This document shows, piece after piece, positions 53,655 through 61,741 of a stretch of DNA of 64,000 nt. Source of the stretch: CAVYWD01 sp963772225 (lineage in GTDB: Bacteria; Myxococcota; Myxococcia; Myxococcales; UBA5297); the NCBI GenBank assembly GCA_963772225.1, contig CAVYWD010000001.1:1240001-1304000 (forward strand), in the 5' to 3' direction. A program made the translations under genes and the position numbers. Numbering within the stretch: the first letter of the stretch is position 1; each line of letters starts with the position of its first letter. The notes beneath the pieces are model-generated. The model ran no database searches and was not told the DNA's origin. It saw only the letters and a list, made by a program, of their open reading frames with translations.

Positions 53655-53714
53655 CCCCGCCGGGGGCTGAAGCCCCCGGCTACGGTTACGAAGCCGGCTG
53701 AAGCCGGCTGGGTA
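53655..53714 (+). repeat. REP-like double palindrome, copy 3
   Basis: GCCGGGGGCTGAAGCCCCCG, then TACGGTTACGA, then AGCCGGCTGAAGCCGGCT. It begins right at the DUF1839 stop codon and may act as a terminator or mRNA-stabilising hairpin. It is the cleanest of the three copies. Confidence 0.75.
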
Positions 53715-53906
53715 AGAAAGATTAGGGAATGGACTGTCCAGCTCCTTCCCCAGGCCGCTTCGGCGGGCTTTGCAGGCGTCGCCGCACCGTTCATGGGGCG
53801 GACCGCGCGGGTCCTCGGAGCTGACGACTCGAAGATCTCTCCTGACGCGCCTGGCCCGGACCTCTCAAGACTCGGACGCTCAGGCCTATGAAAGCAAGGA
53901 GTCGCC

Positions 53907-56480
53907 ATGGCCGTGGTGCGACGTTCCACCTGCTCGGAGCGCCGGGCCATCGCCGGCTGGGAGCTCGCCGCGGACGATGCGGGCGGCGCGGCCTCCCCTG
54001 ACGCCCTGGAGGAGCGCGGGCTCGCCTGGCTCCCGGCAACCGTGCCCGGCACCGCCGCCTCGTCGCTCCTCGCCGCGCGCCGGTGGTCTTTGGACGAGCG
54101 CTTCCCGTTCGACGCCAAGGACTTCTGGTACCGGGCCTCGTTCGCGGCGGAGCCCAAAGCCGGTGAGCGCCGCGTCCTGCGCTTCGGCGGCCTCGCCACG
54201 GCCTGCGACGTCTGGCTCAACGGCCAGCACGTGCTCCGCTCGGACAACATGTTCCACCGACACGAGCTCGACGTCACTGGGCTCTTGCGCTCCGAGAACC
54301 ATCTCGCGCTGCGCTTCGCCTCGCTCGACGCGGCGCTGAAGGCCCGGCGCCCGCGGCCGCGCTGGCGGACGCGCCTGGTCGCGCAGCAGCAGCTCCGATG
54401 GCAAAGGACCACGCTGCTGGGCCGCATTCCCGCCTGGACGCCGCCGGCCCCGCCGGTCGGGCCATGGCGCGGCATCGAGCTCGAGAGCCAGCGCTTCGTC
54501 GCCTTGGAGGACGCGCGCGTTCGCCCGTCGGTCGCCGGCCGGCGAGGCCTCGTCGACGTCGAGCTGCGACTGCGGCCCGTCGGCGCTCGCGCCCCGCTCC
54601 TGGTCGAGGTCGCGGTCGGCACCGCGCGGGCCGCGTTGGCGATCACCGAGGGCGACGGCGGCCTCCTATCGGCGCGCGGCCAGGTCGCGGTCGAGGAGGC
54701 GCCGCTCTGGTGGCCGCACACGCACGGGGCCCAGCCTTTGCTCGACGTGCGAGCCTTCGTGCGCGCAGCGGGCGAGGAGGCCGAGCTCGACCTCGGGCGG
54801 ACTGGGTTTCGGAGCCTCGCGCGGGCGGACGAGGGAGGCGGCTTCACGACCTCCGGCCGCGGTCCCGAGAGCGCCGGGTTCGGCCTCCGGGTCAACGGCG
54901 CCGACGTCTTCTGCCGAGGGGCGAGCTGGACGCCGCTGGACGTCGCCTCGCTCAACGCGAGCCCCGAGGCGACGCGCGCCGCGCTCGAGGCGGTGCGCCG
55001 CTGCGGCATGAACATGGTCCGCCTGAGCGGCACCATGATCTACGAGGACGACGCCTTCTACGACGCTTGCGACGAGCTCGGCATTCTGGTCTGGCAGGAC
55101 TTCATGTTCGCCAACATGGACTACCCGGTCGCGGACGAGGGCTTCGCGGCCAGCGCCCGGCGGGAGGCATCGCAGCTCTTCGACCGCGTCGACACCTCGC
55201 CTGCGCTCGCTGTCATGTGCGGCGGCAGCGAGGTGGAGCAGCAGGCGGCGATGATGGGCTTGCCGCGCGACCAGTGGACGAGCCCGCTCTTCTCGGAGCT
55301 CTTGCCCCAGGCGGTGGCGGCGCGGCGGCCCGACCTCGTCTACGTGCCGTCGACGCCGACCGGCGGCGCCCTGCCCTTCCACACCGACTCGGGCGTCGCG
55401 CACTACTTCGGCGTGGGGGCGTACCTGCGCCCGCTCGAGGACGCGCGCCGCGCGGGGGTGCGGTTCGCGGCGGAGTGCCTTGCGTTCGCCAACGTCCCCT
55501 GCGACCAGACGCTCGACGAGCTGTTGGGCGACGGCCAGGCGCCGCCGCATCACCCGCGGTGGAAGGAGCGCGTGCCCAGGGACTCCGGTCCCGGCTGGGA
55601 CTTCGACGACGTGCGAGACCACTACGTGCGCGAGCTCTTCGGAGTCGACCCCGAGCGCCTGCGCTACCCGGACGTGGCCCGCTACCTCGAGCTCGGCCGG
55701 GTGGCGACGGGCGAGGTCATGGCGAGGACGTTCGCCGAGTGGCGGCGGCGGGGCTCGACCTGCCACGGCGCGCTCATCTGGCTCTTGCGCGACCTTTGGG
55801 CGGGCGCCGGCTGGGGCGTCATCGACGCACGGGGCCGACCCAAGGCGGCCTATTGGATCTTGCGGCGCGCGCTACAGCCGGTGGCGCTCCTCTCGACCGA
55901 CGAGGGGCTGAACGGCCTGGAGCTGCACGCGGTGAACGAGACCGACCAGGCCATCGAGGCGAAGGTGCGGCTCGAGCTCGTGCACCGCGGAGACCTCATC
56001 GTCGCCGAGGGCGAGGGGTCGCTCTCGATTCCGGCGCGCGGGTGCGCGAGCGTCCGAGGCGACGCGCTCTTGACCTCGTTCTACGACACGGCGTTCGCCT
56101 ATCGCTTCGGGCCGGCGGGCTACGAGGTGGCCGTCGCGACGCTGCGCGACGCGGCGAGCGGGGCGCCGCTCTCGGAGACCTTCTTCTACCCGGGGCCGAT
56201 GCCGGCGGAGCCGAGGTCGGAGCTGGGGCTCACGGCGACCGCGGCTCCGCTCGAGGGCGGAGACGCGCTGCTCACGGTGAAGACCCGAAAGCTCGCGCTC
56301 GCGGTCGCCGTGGACGCGCGCGGATTCGAGCCCGAGGACAATTTCTTCAACCTGCGCCCGGGCGGAGAGCTGGCCGTGCGTCTCCGGCGCGCCGGCGCGA
56401 CGGGCTCGCCGTCGGGGGCGGTGCAGGCGCTCAATGGCGAGGCGCCGGTGCGGATCGCGGCGGCGCCGGCCATGACCTGA
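53907..56480 (+). CDS. GH2 family beta-mannosidase-like glycosidase
   Basis: An 857-residue GH2 protein: an N-terminal sugar-binding domain (about 80-190, DFWYRASFAAEPK, DVWLNGQHVLRSDNMF), a sandwich domain and a TIM barrel (350-640). The acid/base Glu is E442 in CGGSEVEQQ and the nucleophile is probably E523 in VRFAAECLAFANVP. The usual Asn before the acid/base is replaced by Ser, so activity may be altered. No signal peptide is seen, so it acts in the cytoplasm. It follows the carrier-protein genes after 252 bases. It may trim a glycoside made by that pathway. Confidence 0.82.
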   Translation: MAVVRRSTCSERRAIAGWELAADDAGGAASPDALEERGLAWLPATVPGTAASSLLAARRWSLDERFPFDAKDFWYRASFAAEPKAGERRVLRFGGLATACDVWLNGQHVLRSDNMFHRHELDVTGLLRSENHLALRFASLDAALKARRPRPRWRTRLVAQQQLRWQRTTLLGRIPAWTPPAPPVGPWRGIELESQRFVALEDARVRPSVAGRRGLVDVELRLRPVGARAPLLVEVAVGTARAALAITEGDGGLLSARGQVAVEEAPLWWPHTHGAQPLLDVRAFVRAAGEEAELDLGRTGFRSLARADEGGGFTTSGRGPESAGFGLRVNGADVFCRGASWTPLDVASLNASPEATRAALEAVRRCGMNMVRLSGTMIYEDDAFYDACDELGILVWQDFMFANMDYPVADEGFAASARREASQLFDRVDTSPALAVMCGGSEVEQQAAMMGLPRDQWTSPLFSELLPQAVAARRPDLVYVPSTPTGGALPFHTDSGVAHYFGVGAYLRPLEDARRAGVRFAAECLAFANVPCDQTLDELLGDGQAPPHHPRWKERVPRDSGPGWDFDDVRDHYVRELFGVDPERLRYPDVARYLELGRVATGEVMARTFAEWRRRGSTCHGALIWLLRDLWAGAGWGVIDARGRPKAAYWILRRALQPVALLSTDEGLNGLELHAVNETDQAIEAKVRLELVHRGDLIVAEGEGSLSIPARGCASVRGDALLTSFYDTAFAYRFGPAGYEVAVATLRDAASGAPLSETFFYPGPMPAEPRSELGLTATAAPLEGGDALLTVKTRKLALAVAVDARGFEPEDNFFNLRPGGELAVRLRRAGATGSPSGAVQALNGEAPVRIAAAPAMT

Positions 56481-56515
56481 GCGACGGGCGAAGGGTCATC
56501 GAGGAGACGAGGTCG

Positions 56516-57037
56516 ATGCTCAGCTCCCTCGAGCCCATCGCCTGGCAGCTTGAGGCATAGCCGGCGTGGAACACGCCCGGCGAAGTGGCGGATGCGCTGC
56601 GGGCGCTGGCATGCGCTCGTCCCGAGTCAGGGGATGCGGCGTATTCACGCGTGCTGTACGCGGTGGGGAACAACCACGCCGGCACCTATTTCCCGGTGGT
56701 CCTGGCGGTTGTCCCTTTCCTGGGAGAGATCTTGCGCGAGGGCGGCGCCACGGCGCGCCTGTGGGCTCTCGACGTGCTCATCGACTTGATCGGCTCATTC
56801 GAACCGGAGCCTGGATTCGAAATCGCCGCAACGTCTGCGGAAGACCGCCCGCTTCGCGAGCTCTTGAAGAAGAGAATTCGAGGGCTGGCAGGCGACGTCG
56901 AGCGCCGCACTGTCGCCGCCGAATCGCCCGCCGAGCTGAAGCTCGCCGAGGATCTCCTCGCAGGTCCTGCGAGAGTAGCCAACACCGCGCGCGACGGCGG
57001 CCACCTCCGGAGGATGAGCCCTGGAGGGTCCTTCTGA
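56516..57037 (+). pseudogene. HEAT-like helical protein interrupted by an in-frame stop
   Basis: An ATG at 56516 has a strong GAGGAGACGAGG upstream and reads MLSSLEPIAWQLEA, then a TAG at 56558, then in the same frame PAWNTPGEVADALRALACA and 150 more residues: YAVGNNHAGTYFPVVLAVVP, LWALDVLIDLIGSFEPEPG. Changing TAG to a Tyr codon would give a continuous 173-residue protein of a HEAT-like family seen beside toxin genes in other bacteria, as I recall. The remaining frame could start at GTG 56585 but lacks a good ribosome binding site. Either a nonsense mutation or a base-calling error is possible. Confidence 0.5.
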
Positions 57038-57047
57038 GCGCTGCACC

Positions 57048-57740
57048 TCACCGCCCCGGAGCCGCCGCCCTCCCCTGGGCCAACCCCCGCACCAGGTTCC
57101 TGAGCTGCCTCCAGGCGATCAGCGGCACTTCGTGGCCGCCATCGAACGGCACCCAGCGCACCTCGCACCCCGCGGCGCAGAGGTCGTCCTTGAACGCCTC
57201 AGTGGCCGCGAACGACAGGTCAAAGTCCTCGCGCCCGTGCGAGATGACGACCGGCGTGCCTCGCAGGCTTCCGAGCAGCGGCGCCCACTGTGCGCCAGCG
57301 ATGCGCGCCGGGGAGAAGAGAACCAGGCCCGCGAGCGCCTGTTTCGCGCGAAGCGCCACGTCGCACGAGAGCATCGCGCCCTGCGAGAACCCGCCAAGCA
57401 CCAGCGGCGCCGGGCCGAGGCGGGCCCGGACTTCGTCGAGCAGCGCGCTCACCTGCGCCCGCGCGAACGGCAGCTCCATCGGCTCCCAGGAGAACAAATC
57501 CCTCGGCTTCTTCTGGGCCACTGCCGCCTCTCGCGCGGCGAGGTCGATGGGCCACCAGGCCCTCCCAGGCAACCCCATGGCCGAGAGGTCGAGCAGTCCT
57601 TCGGGGAAGACGAAGCGCGCCGGGGCCGAGAGGGAGCGCGCGAAAGGCGCGAGCTCGCCTCCGCTCCCCGAGAAGCCGTGGAGGAGCACCACGATGGGGC
57701 TTTGGGGGCCGTTCTCTTCGCCGCAGATTTGGTAGTCCAC
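57048..57740 (-). CDS. Phospholipase/carboxylesterase-type alpha/beta hydrolase
   Basis: A 230-residue cytoplasmic serine hydrolase. VVLLHGFSGSGGELAPFARS is the oxyanion loop, LVLGGFSQGAMLSCDVAL has the nucleophile Ser in GFSQG, GREDFDLSF carries the acid and DGGHEVPL the histidine. Length and motifs fit the carboxylesterase family related to acyl-protein thioesterases. It is convergent with the HEAT-like gene and has no evident operon partners. Confidence 0.85.
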   Translation of the reverse strand: MDYQICGEENGPQSPIVVLLHGFSGSGGELAPFARSLSAPARFVFPEGLLDLSAMGLPGRAWWPIDLAAREAAVAQKKPRDLFSWEPMELPFARAQVSALLDEVRARLGPAPLVLGGFSQGAMLSCDVALRAKQALAGLVLFSPARIAGAQWAPLLGSLRGTPVVISHGREDFDLSFAATEAFKDDLCAAGCEVRWVPFDGGHEVPLIAWRQLRNLVRGLAQGRAAAPGR

Positions 57741-57856
57741 GGCGACCGAGACTATCGCCAGTCGCGGCGCCCAGGAAAGCCGGGGGGAACGATTGACCCG
57801 CCTTCGCCCCAGACTTCCGCCTCTGCGGCGCTTCGAACCGCGGGTTAGGCTTGCGA

Positions 57857-58261
57857 ATGATTCCCTACCGCACGGGCAACGACCTGGACCTCGACGCGGT
57901 GATCGACCTCTACCGCGACTCGACCCTCGGCGAGCGCCGGCCGGTCGACGACCGCGACCGCATGGCGACGATGCTCGCCCACGCCAACCTGGTCATCACC
58001 GCCTGGGACGGCGACCGCCTCGTCGGCATCGCCCGCAGCCTCTCGGACTTCGCCTTCTGCACCTACCTCTCGGACCTCGCGGTCCGGCTCTCGCACCAGC
58101 GAGGCGGCATCGGCAAGGAGCTCATGCGGCGCACCCAGGCGGCCGGCGGCAAAGCCACGGTCTTTCTATTCGCCGCGCCCAAGGCCGTCGACTACTACCC
58201 CCACGTCGGGTTCGCCCCAGGCAGCGGCTGGGTGCTCGCCGCGGATAAGCCCATTCGGTGA
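57857..58261 (+). CDS. GNAT family N-acetyltransferase
   Basis: A 134-residue single GNAT domain: VITAWDGDRLVGIARSLSDF, TYLSDLAVRLSHQRGGIGKE (acetyl-CoA loop QRGGIG) and a C-terminal YYPHVGFAPG. The substrate is unknown; small GNATs of this kind act on amines or protein N-termini. I chose the ATG at 57857; a TTG two codons earlier is also possible. It runs tail-to-tail toward the next minus-strand gene. Confidence 0.85.
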   Translation: MIPYRTGNDLDLDAVIDLYRDSTLGERRPVDDRDRMATMLAHANLVITAWDGDRLVGIARSLSDFAFCTYLSDLAVRLSHQRGGIGKELMRRTQAAGGKATVFLFAAPKAVDYYPHVGFAPGSGWVLAADKPIR

Positions 58262-58293
58262 CCGGCGAGTCCGCGCGCGATCGCCGCGGCACC

Positions 58294-59574
58294 TCAGGGC
58301 GCGTCGTCGAGCCAGCATTGCAGCTGATGCAGCTCGTCCGCGGTCGGCTGCGTCGAGGCCGCGGGAGGCATGGCAGCGCTGCCGCCGTCGCCGCCCTCGA
58401 GCACCTGCGCGCGGATCGCCGCTCTGTTGTCCTCCCAGGCTTGCAGCGACGCGAGCCCGAGCGCCCCGCCCCCGGCCCCATGGCACGAGGCGCAGACTCG
58501 CGCGAAGACGGGCTGCACCCTCTGCTGCCAGACCGCGAGCTCGCCGCTGCCCACGGTCCACTTCTGAGGCACTCCGCCGGAGAGGCTCCAGACGCCACCC
58601 CCGACCGCAGGCGCGAGCGCCGCGTCGGCGGCCGCGATGGCAGTGGCGGTGTGCGCCCCCGCGTCCCCTTCCAGGTAACCGAGCTCTCCGGCTTGAAAGA
58701 ACCAGAAGCGATTCTCAGAGGCCGTCAACGAGCCGAGCGCCGCCGTCGTCCGGTAGGCCAGAGTGATGTCCCCTCCCGGCGCGCCCGTCCAGAGCTCGTG
58801 GGCGGTGATCGCCGCGACGGTCCCGTCCTGCGCCAGCGCGGCCCCCGACGCGCCAGAGAGCGGCCAGCGGGTGAGCGCGCCGGTGCCGACCGCAAGCTTG
58901 TTCACGACCCCGCTCTCGACCCAGGCCAGCGCCCCGGGGCCGCCAGACAGGCTCGTCGGGTGCGCGTCGTAGCGCTGCAGGGCGGTGCCGTCCGAGACCG
59001 CGAGCCCGCTCTCGAGCGCAAAGCCCGCGCTCTGCCCTCCCGCAGCCGCCGCGGCGAGGACCTTGTCCTTCGCCAGCCCGAAGCGATCGGAGATGGCCTC
59101 CAGCGTTCCCGCGCCGGTCACCCGCCACAGCTGGCCATCGGAGTCGATGCCCACCGCCCAGGTGCCCGTGCCGTCCGCCGCGGGCAGCGCCGCGGCCCCC
59201 GTCCACTGAACGCTCGCAGCGACGTCGATTGCCGAGACCCCGCCCTGGTACACCGACGCGCCCGAGGCCGTGAAGAGCACCTGCTCGTCGGGGAGCTCGA
59301 CCAGCGCCTGAACTGCCGGGCTGCCGGCGTCCGCGCCGGCGGAAAGCCCCACGCCTTGCAAATCGCCGCAGGCCGCGGGGCAGTCGCCCGCGTCGGACGC
59401 TTGAGGTGGGCAGAGCTTCAGCTCGGCGGGGGCCTGCCCGGAGGCGAGCGCCTCCGACCGCGTCACCTCGGCTTTCGAGCAAGCCCAGGCCCCCAGCGCG
59501 CCGAGGGCGAGGGCGGCCGGAATTGCGACCCGGCGCTCGCGTCGCCGCCGGCCATTCAGGGTCGACCGAGTCAT
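58294..59574 (-). CDS. Lipoprotein with beta-propeller-like repeats and C-terminal cytochrome c domain
   Basis: A 426-residue lipoprotein (LALGALGAWAC, lipid Cys 32). Residues 80-340 are repeated strands with VQALVELPDEQVLFTASG and TWAVGIDSDGQLWRV, like a seven-bladed propeller. Residues 355-426 form a cytochrome-like domain with a CX2CH motif (VFARVCASCHGAGGG) and MPPAASTQPTADELHQL. It is the last gene of a four-gene secreted operon, and its ATG overlaps the stop of the DUF1501 gene. It is probably held at the cell surface, where it may bind or pass electrons. Confidence 0.72.
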   Translation of the reverse strand: MTRSTLNGRRRRERRVAIPAALALGALGAWACSKAEVTRSEALASGQAPAELKLCPPQASDAGDCPAACGDLQGVGLSAGADAGSPAVQALVELPDEQVLFTASGASVYQGGVSAIDVAASVQWTGAAALPAADGTGTWAVGIDSDGQLWRVTGAGTLEAISDRFGLAKDKVLAAAAAGGQSAGFALESGLAVSDGTALQRYDAHPTSLSGGPGALAWVESGVVNKLAVGTGALTRWPLSGASGAALAQDGTVAAITAHELWTGAPGGDITLAYRTTAALGSLTASENRFWFFQAGELGYLEGDAGAHTATAIAAADAALAPAVGGGVWSLSGGVPQKWTVGSGELAVWQQRVQPVFARVCASCHGAGGGALGLASLQAWEDNRAAIRAQVLEGGDGGSAAMPPAASTQPTADELHQLQCWLDDAP

Positions 59575-60944
59575 GGGAGGAGCCCTCGGATCACCACGCC
59601 GTCGCGCAGGTACTTGCTCGGGTCGATGCCGAAGGCGGCGACGAAGGTGGCCAGGGCGTCCGCCGGGCTCAAGGGCCGCGCCTCGCCCACGAGGTCCGGG
59701 GCATCCAGGGGCAAGAGCTGCTCCAGGTCGGTCTGGCCCACCACGGTGCTCTTGACCCGCGGCGAGACGATGAGCGCCGAGTTCGTGGGGTAATGGTCGC
59801 GCCCGCCCGAGAGGTTGATTTGCGGAGTGCGGCAGAACTCGCTGACGACCAGGATATGCGCGTGGTCGGCGAGCTTGTCCGAGGTGATCGTCGGGTGCGG
59901 GGTCGCATCGAGCTTGGCCACGAGCGCCGCGAGCACGTCGAAGAGCTCCTGCTGGAGCAGCGCCTGGTTCCGGTAGTTGGCGTTGTGCGTGTCGAAGCTG
60001 CCCGAGGTCGCGAAGCTCACCGAGCGCACCAGGTTGCGCGCCATGGCCTCGACGGCAAAGGCGGCGTTCACCGCGGTCCCCGCCTGGAAGCGGGCCTTGT
60101 AGTTGAACTCGGGGTGGGCCGCCTGCAGCTTCGCCTGGCTGAAGACGTCCGCCAGGCTTCCGCCGGGGCGGCTCGGGTCGAGCATGCCCGACAGCGCTTG
60201 GTACTGCGACTGGAGCGCGAGCAGCGGCACCGGGTCATCGGCGATCTGCGCCAGGTCCGCCGCCTCGCTCGCGAGCACGTCGTTCACCGCGTTGCGCTCG
60301 GCCTGGGTGTCGAACGAAGTGGAGCGGGTCAGCGACTTCGCGATGGTGCCGATGGCGCCGATTTTCAGAGGCACCACGCGCCGGTCGAGCCCCTGGCCGA
60401 TGAACGACGAGGGAAAGTTGATGGACACCGTGGGGAAGAGCTGCCCGCCCCCCAGCTCGTTGGAGACCATGGTGTCGACGCTGCTCACCACCGGCCGCCC
60501 GCCCGACGTGTGGCGCCCCGTCGTCGAGAACCAGCTGCCGTCCGGGTGGCTCACGGTGTTCGTCGCGAGCCCGTTCAAGATCGTGAGGCGGCTGGCGAGC
60601 GGGAAGAGGTTCCCCAGCGTCGGGCCGAGCCGCATGCCGTTCGACGCCTCGAGGACCTTGAAGGTTTCGGTGTCGGCGTCGAGCGCCTGCGGCTGGTAGA
60701 GGCGGATGGCCGACCAGTCGGTATTGTCGGTGGACGCCGGCTCGACCAGGCCCTTGCGCTCGTTGCGCGGGTCCGACCAGAGCATGACGTCCCAGCCGCC
60801 CTGGGCGTGAACGAACACGAAGAACTCGTTCTGCGCGGCGGCGGTGGCCGCGGCGGCCTGCCGCGCCCAGAGCGGGAGCATCGACAGCCCGGCGCCGGCG
60901 GCGCCCAGAGCCTTGAGCATGTCCCTTCGGGAGAGCTTCTTCAT
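59571..60944 (-). CDS. DUF1501 family protein, Tat-exported
   Basis: A 457-residue protein beginning with a twin-arginine signal, KKLSRRDMLKALGAAGAG. DUF1501 features are visible: FFVFVHAQGGWDVMLWSD, WFSTTGRHTSGG and SFDTHNANYRNQALLQQELF, then VVSEFCRTPQINLSGGRDHY. The family has an alkaline-phosphatase/sulfatase-like fold, but its activity is not settled. It is commonly paired with DUF1549-type cytochrome proteins, as here. GGAGCTCCAGCG precedes the ATG at 60944; a copy of the palindromic element lies between it and the upstream gene. Confidence 0.87.
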   Translation of the reverse strand: MKKLSRRDMLKALGAAGAGLSMLPLWARQAAAATAAAQNEFFVFVHAQGGWDVMLWSDPRNERKGLVEPASTDNTDWSAIRLYQPQALDADTETFKVLEASNGMRLGPTLGNLFPLASRLTILNGLATNTVSHPDGSWFSTTGRHTSGGRPVVSSVDTMVSNELGGGQLFPTVSINFPSSFIGQGLDRRVVPLKIGAIGTIAKSLTRSTSFDTQAERNAVNDVLASEAADLAQIADDPVPLLALQSQYQALSGMLDPSRPGGSLADVFSQAKLQAAHPEFNYKARFQAGTAVNAAFAVEAMARNLVRSVSFATSGSFDTHNANYRNQALLQQELFDVLAALVAKLDATPHPTITSDKLADHAHILVVSEFCRTPQINLSGGRDHYPTNSALIVSPRVKSTVVGQTDLEQLLPLDAPDLVGEARPLSPADALATFVAAFGIDPSKYLRDGVVIRGLLP

Positions 60945-60954
60945 CGCTGGAGCT

Positions 60955-61046
60955 CCTAACCCGGCCGAGCCGGGGCTCCAGGCCCCAGACCCCACGCTTC
61001 AGGAACTGCATGCCCTGGAGCCTGGGTCTGGAGCCAGGAGTCTTAA
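60955..61046 (-). repeat. Dispersed palindromic element, partial copy 6 inside an operon
   Basis: Starts CCTAACCCGGCCGAGCCGG and has GGCTCCAGGCCCCAGACC, the core AGGAACTGCATGCCCT and GAGCCTGGGTCTGGAGCC, but lacks the TTCGGCGCGAA end. It fills nearly all of the 104-base gap between the lipoprotein and DUF1501 genes. Confidence 0.7.
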
Positions 61047-61047
61047 G

Positions 61048-61728
61048 TCAGTAGAGGTGGAACTCGGGGTGGCGGACCAGCCCGTAGCAGACCGCCGCCC
61101 ACCCGGCTTCGTTCGGCTTGAAGGACGACGCGGCGTGCCCGTTCACCGTCTTCTGGTAGAGCGCGTAGAAGCGGGCCGTGCGGCCGGTGGGGGCCAGCGC
61201 CGCGGGGTAGCTCAGGAAGAGGCGGTGGAGGTGGTCGAAGAGCGGCGCGAACTGGTCCTGCGTCAGCGTCGAGGGCGCGGCGTCGGCCGGCAGGGCGAAG
61301 TCGAAGACCGCACGCTTGGTGAGGTCTATCTGTTTCTGATCGCGCACCAGCGCCGCGTCGCAGAGCGCGACCCCCAGGCGCTCGAACGAGGCCACCATGA
61401 GCGTATTGCTCTGGCCGCCGCGCGGGATGTCGATGCGGTAGTCGGGAAAGCCGAGCGCGCCCAGGTAGTCGGTCCAGGCGTCGAAGAGGCCGGTCCCCGT
61501 TTGCTGCAGCGCGCGCTGGGCGTCGAGCGGCGCCAGACCCCCGAAGAGGGCGAGGTAGCTGCGCACGTAGGTCTCGGCGGGCAAGAGCCGCGGGTCTTCT
61601 TTGGGCGTGGTGTCGACGCGCGTGCTCCCGTGCCCCTCGAGGACCGAGGACGCCTCGGGCGCCTGCGACGTAGGCGGGCGCTCTGTGCAGCCGGCGAGCA
61701 GCGCGAGGGCGAGGGCGATTCGTCGCAT
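61048..61728 (-). CDS. Lipoprotein of unknown function in the DUF1501 operon
   Basis: A 226-residue lipoprotein (LALALLAGC, lipid Cys 14). ETYVRSYLALFGGLAPLDAQ and FPDYRIDIPRGGQSNTLMVA are unlike any family I know. It starts 13 bases after the DUF1549-like gene and is followed by DUF1501, so it is probably a dedicated partner, possibly a small-molecule or haem chaperone. No haem motif is present. The ATG at 61728 and the lipobox agree. Confidence 0.7.
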   Translation of the reverse strand: MRRIALALALLAGCTERPPTSQAPEASSVLEGHGSTRVDTTPKEDPRLLPAETYVRSYLALFGGLAPLDAQRALQQTGTGLFDAWTDYLGALGFPDYRIDIPRGGQSNTLMVASFERLGVALCDAALVRDQKQIDLTKRAVFDFALPADAAPSTLTQDQFAPLFDHLHRLFLSYPAALAPTGRTARFYALYQKTVNGHAASSFKPNEAGWAAVCYGLVRHPEFHLY

Positions 61729-61741
61729 GCTGGGCCTTTCG

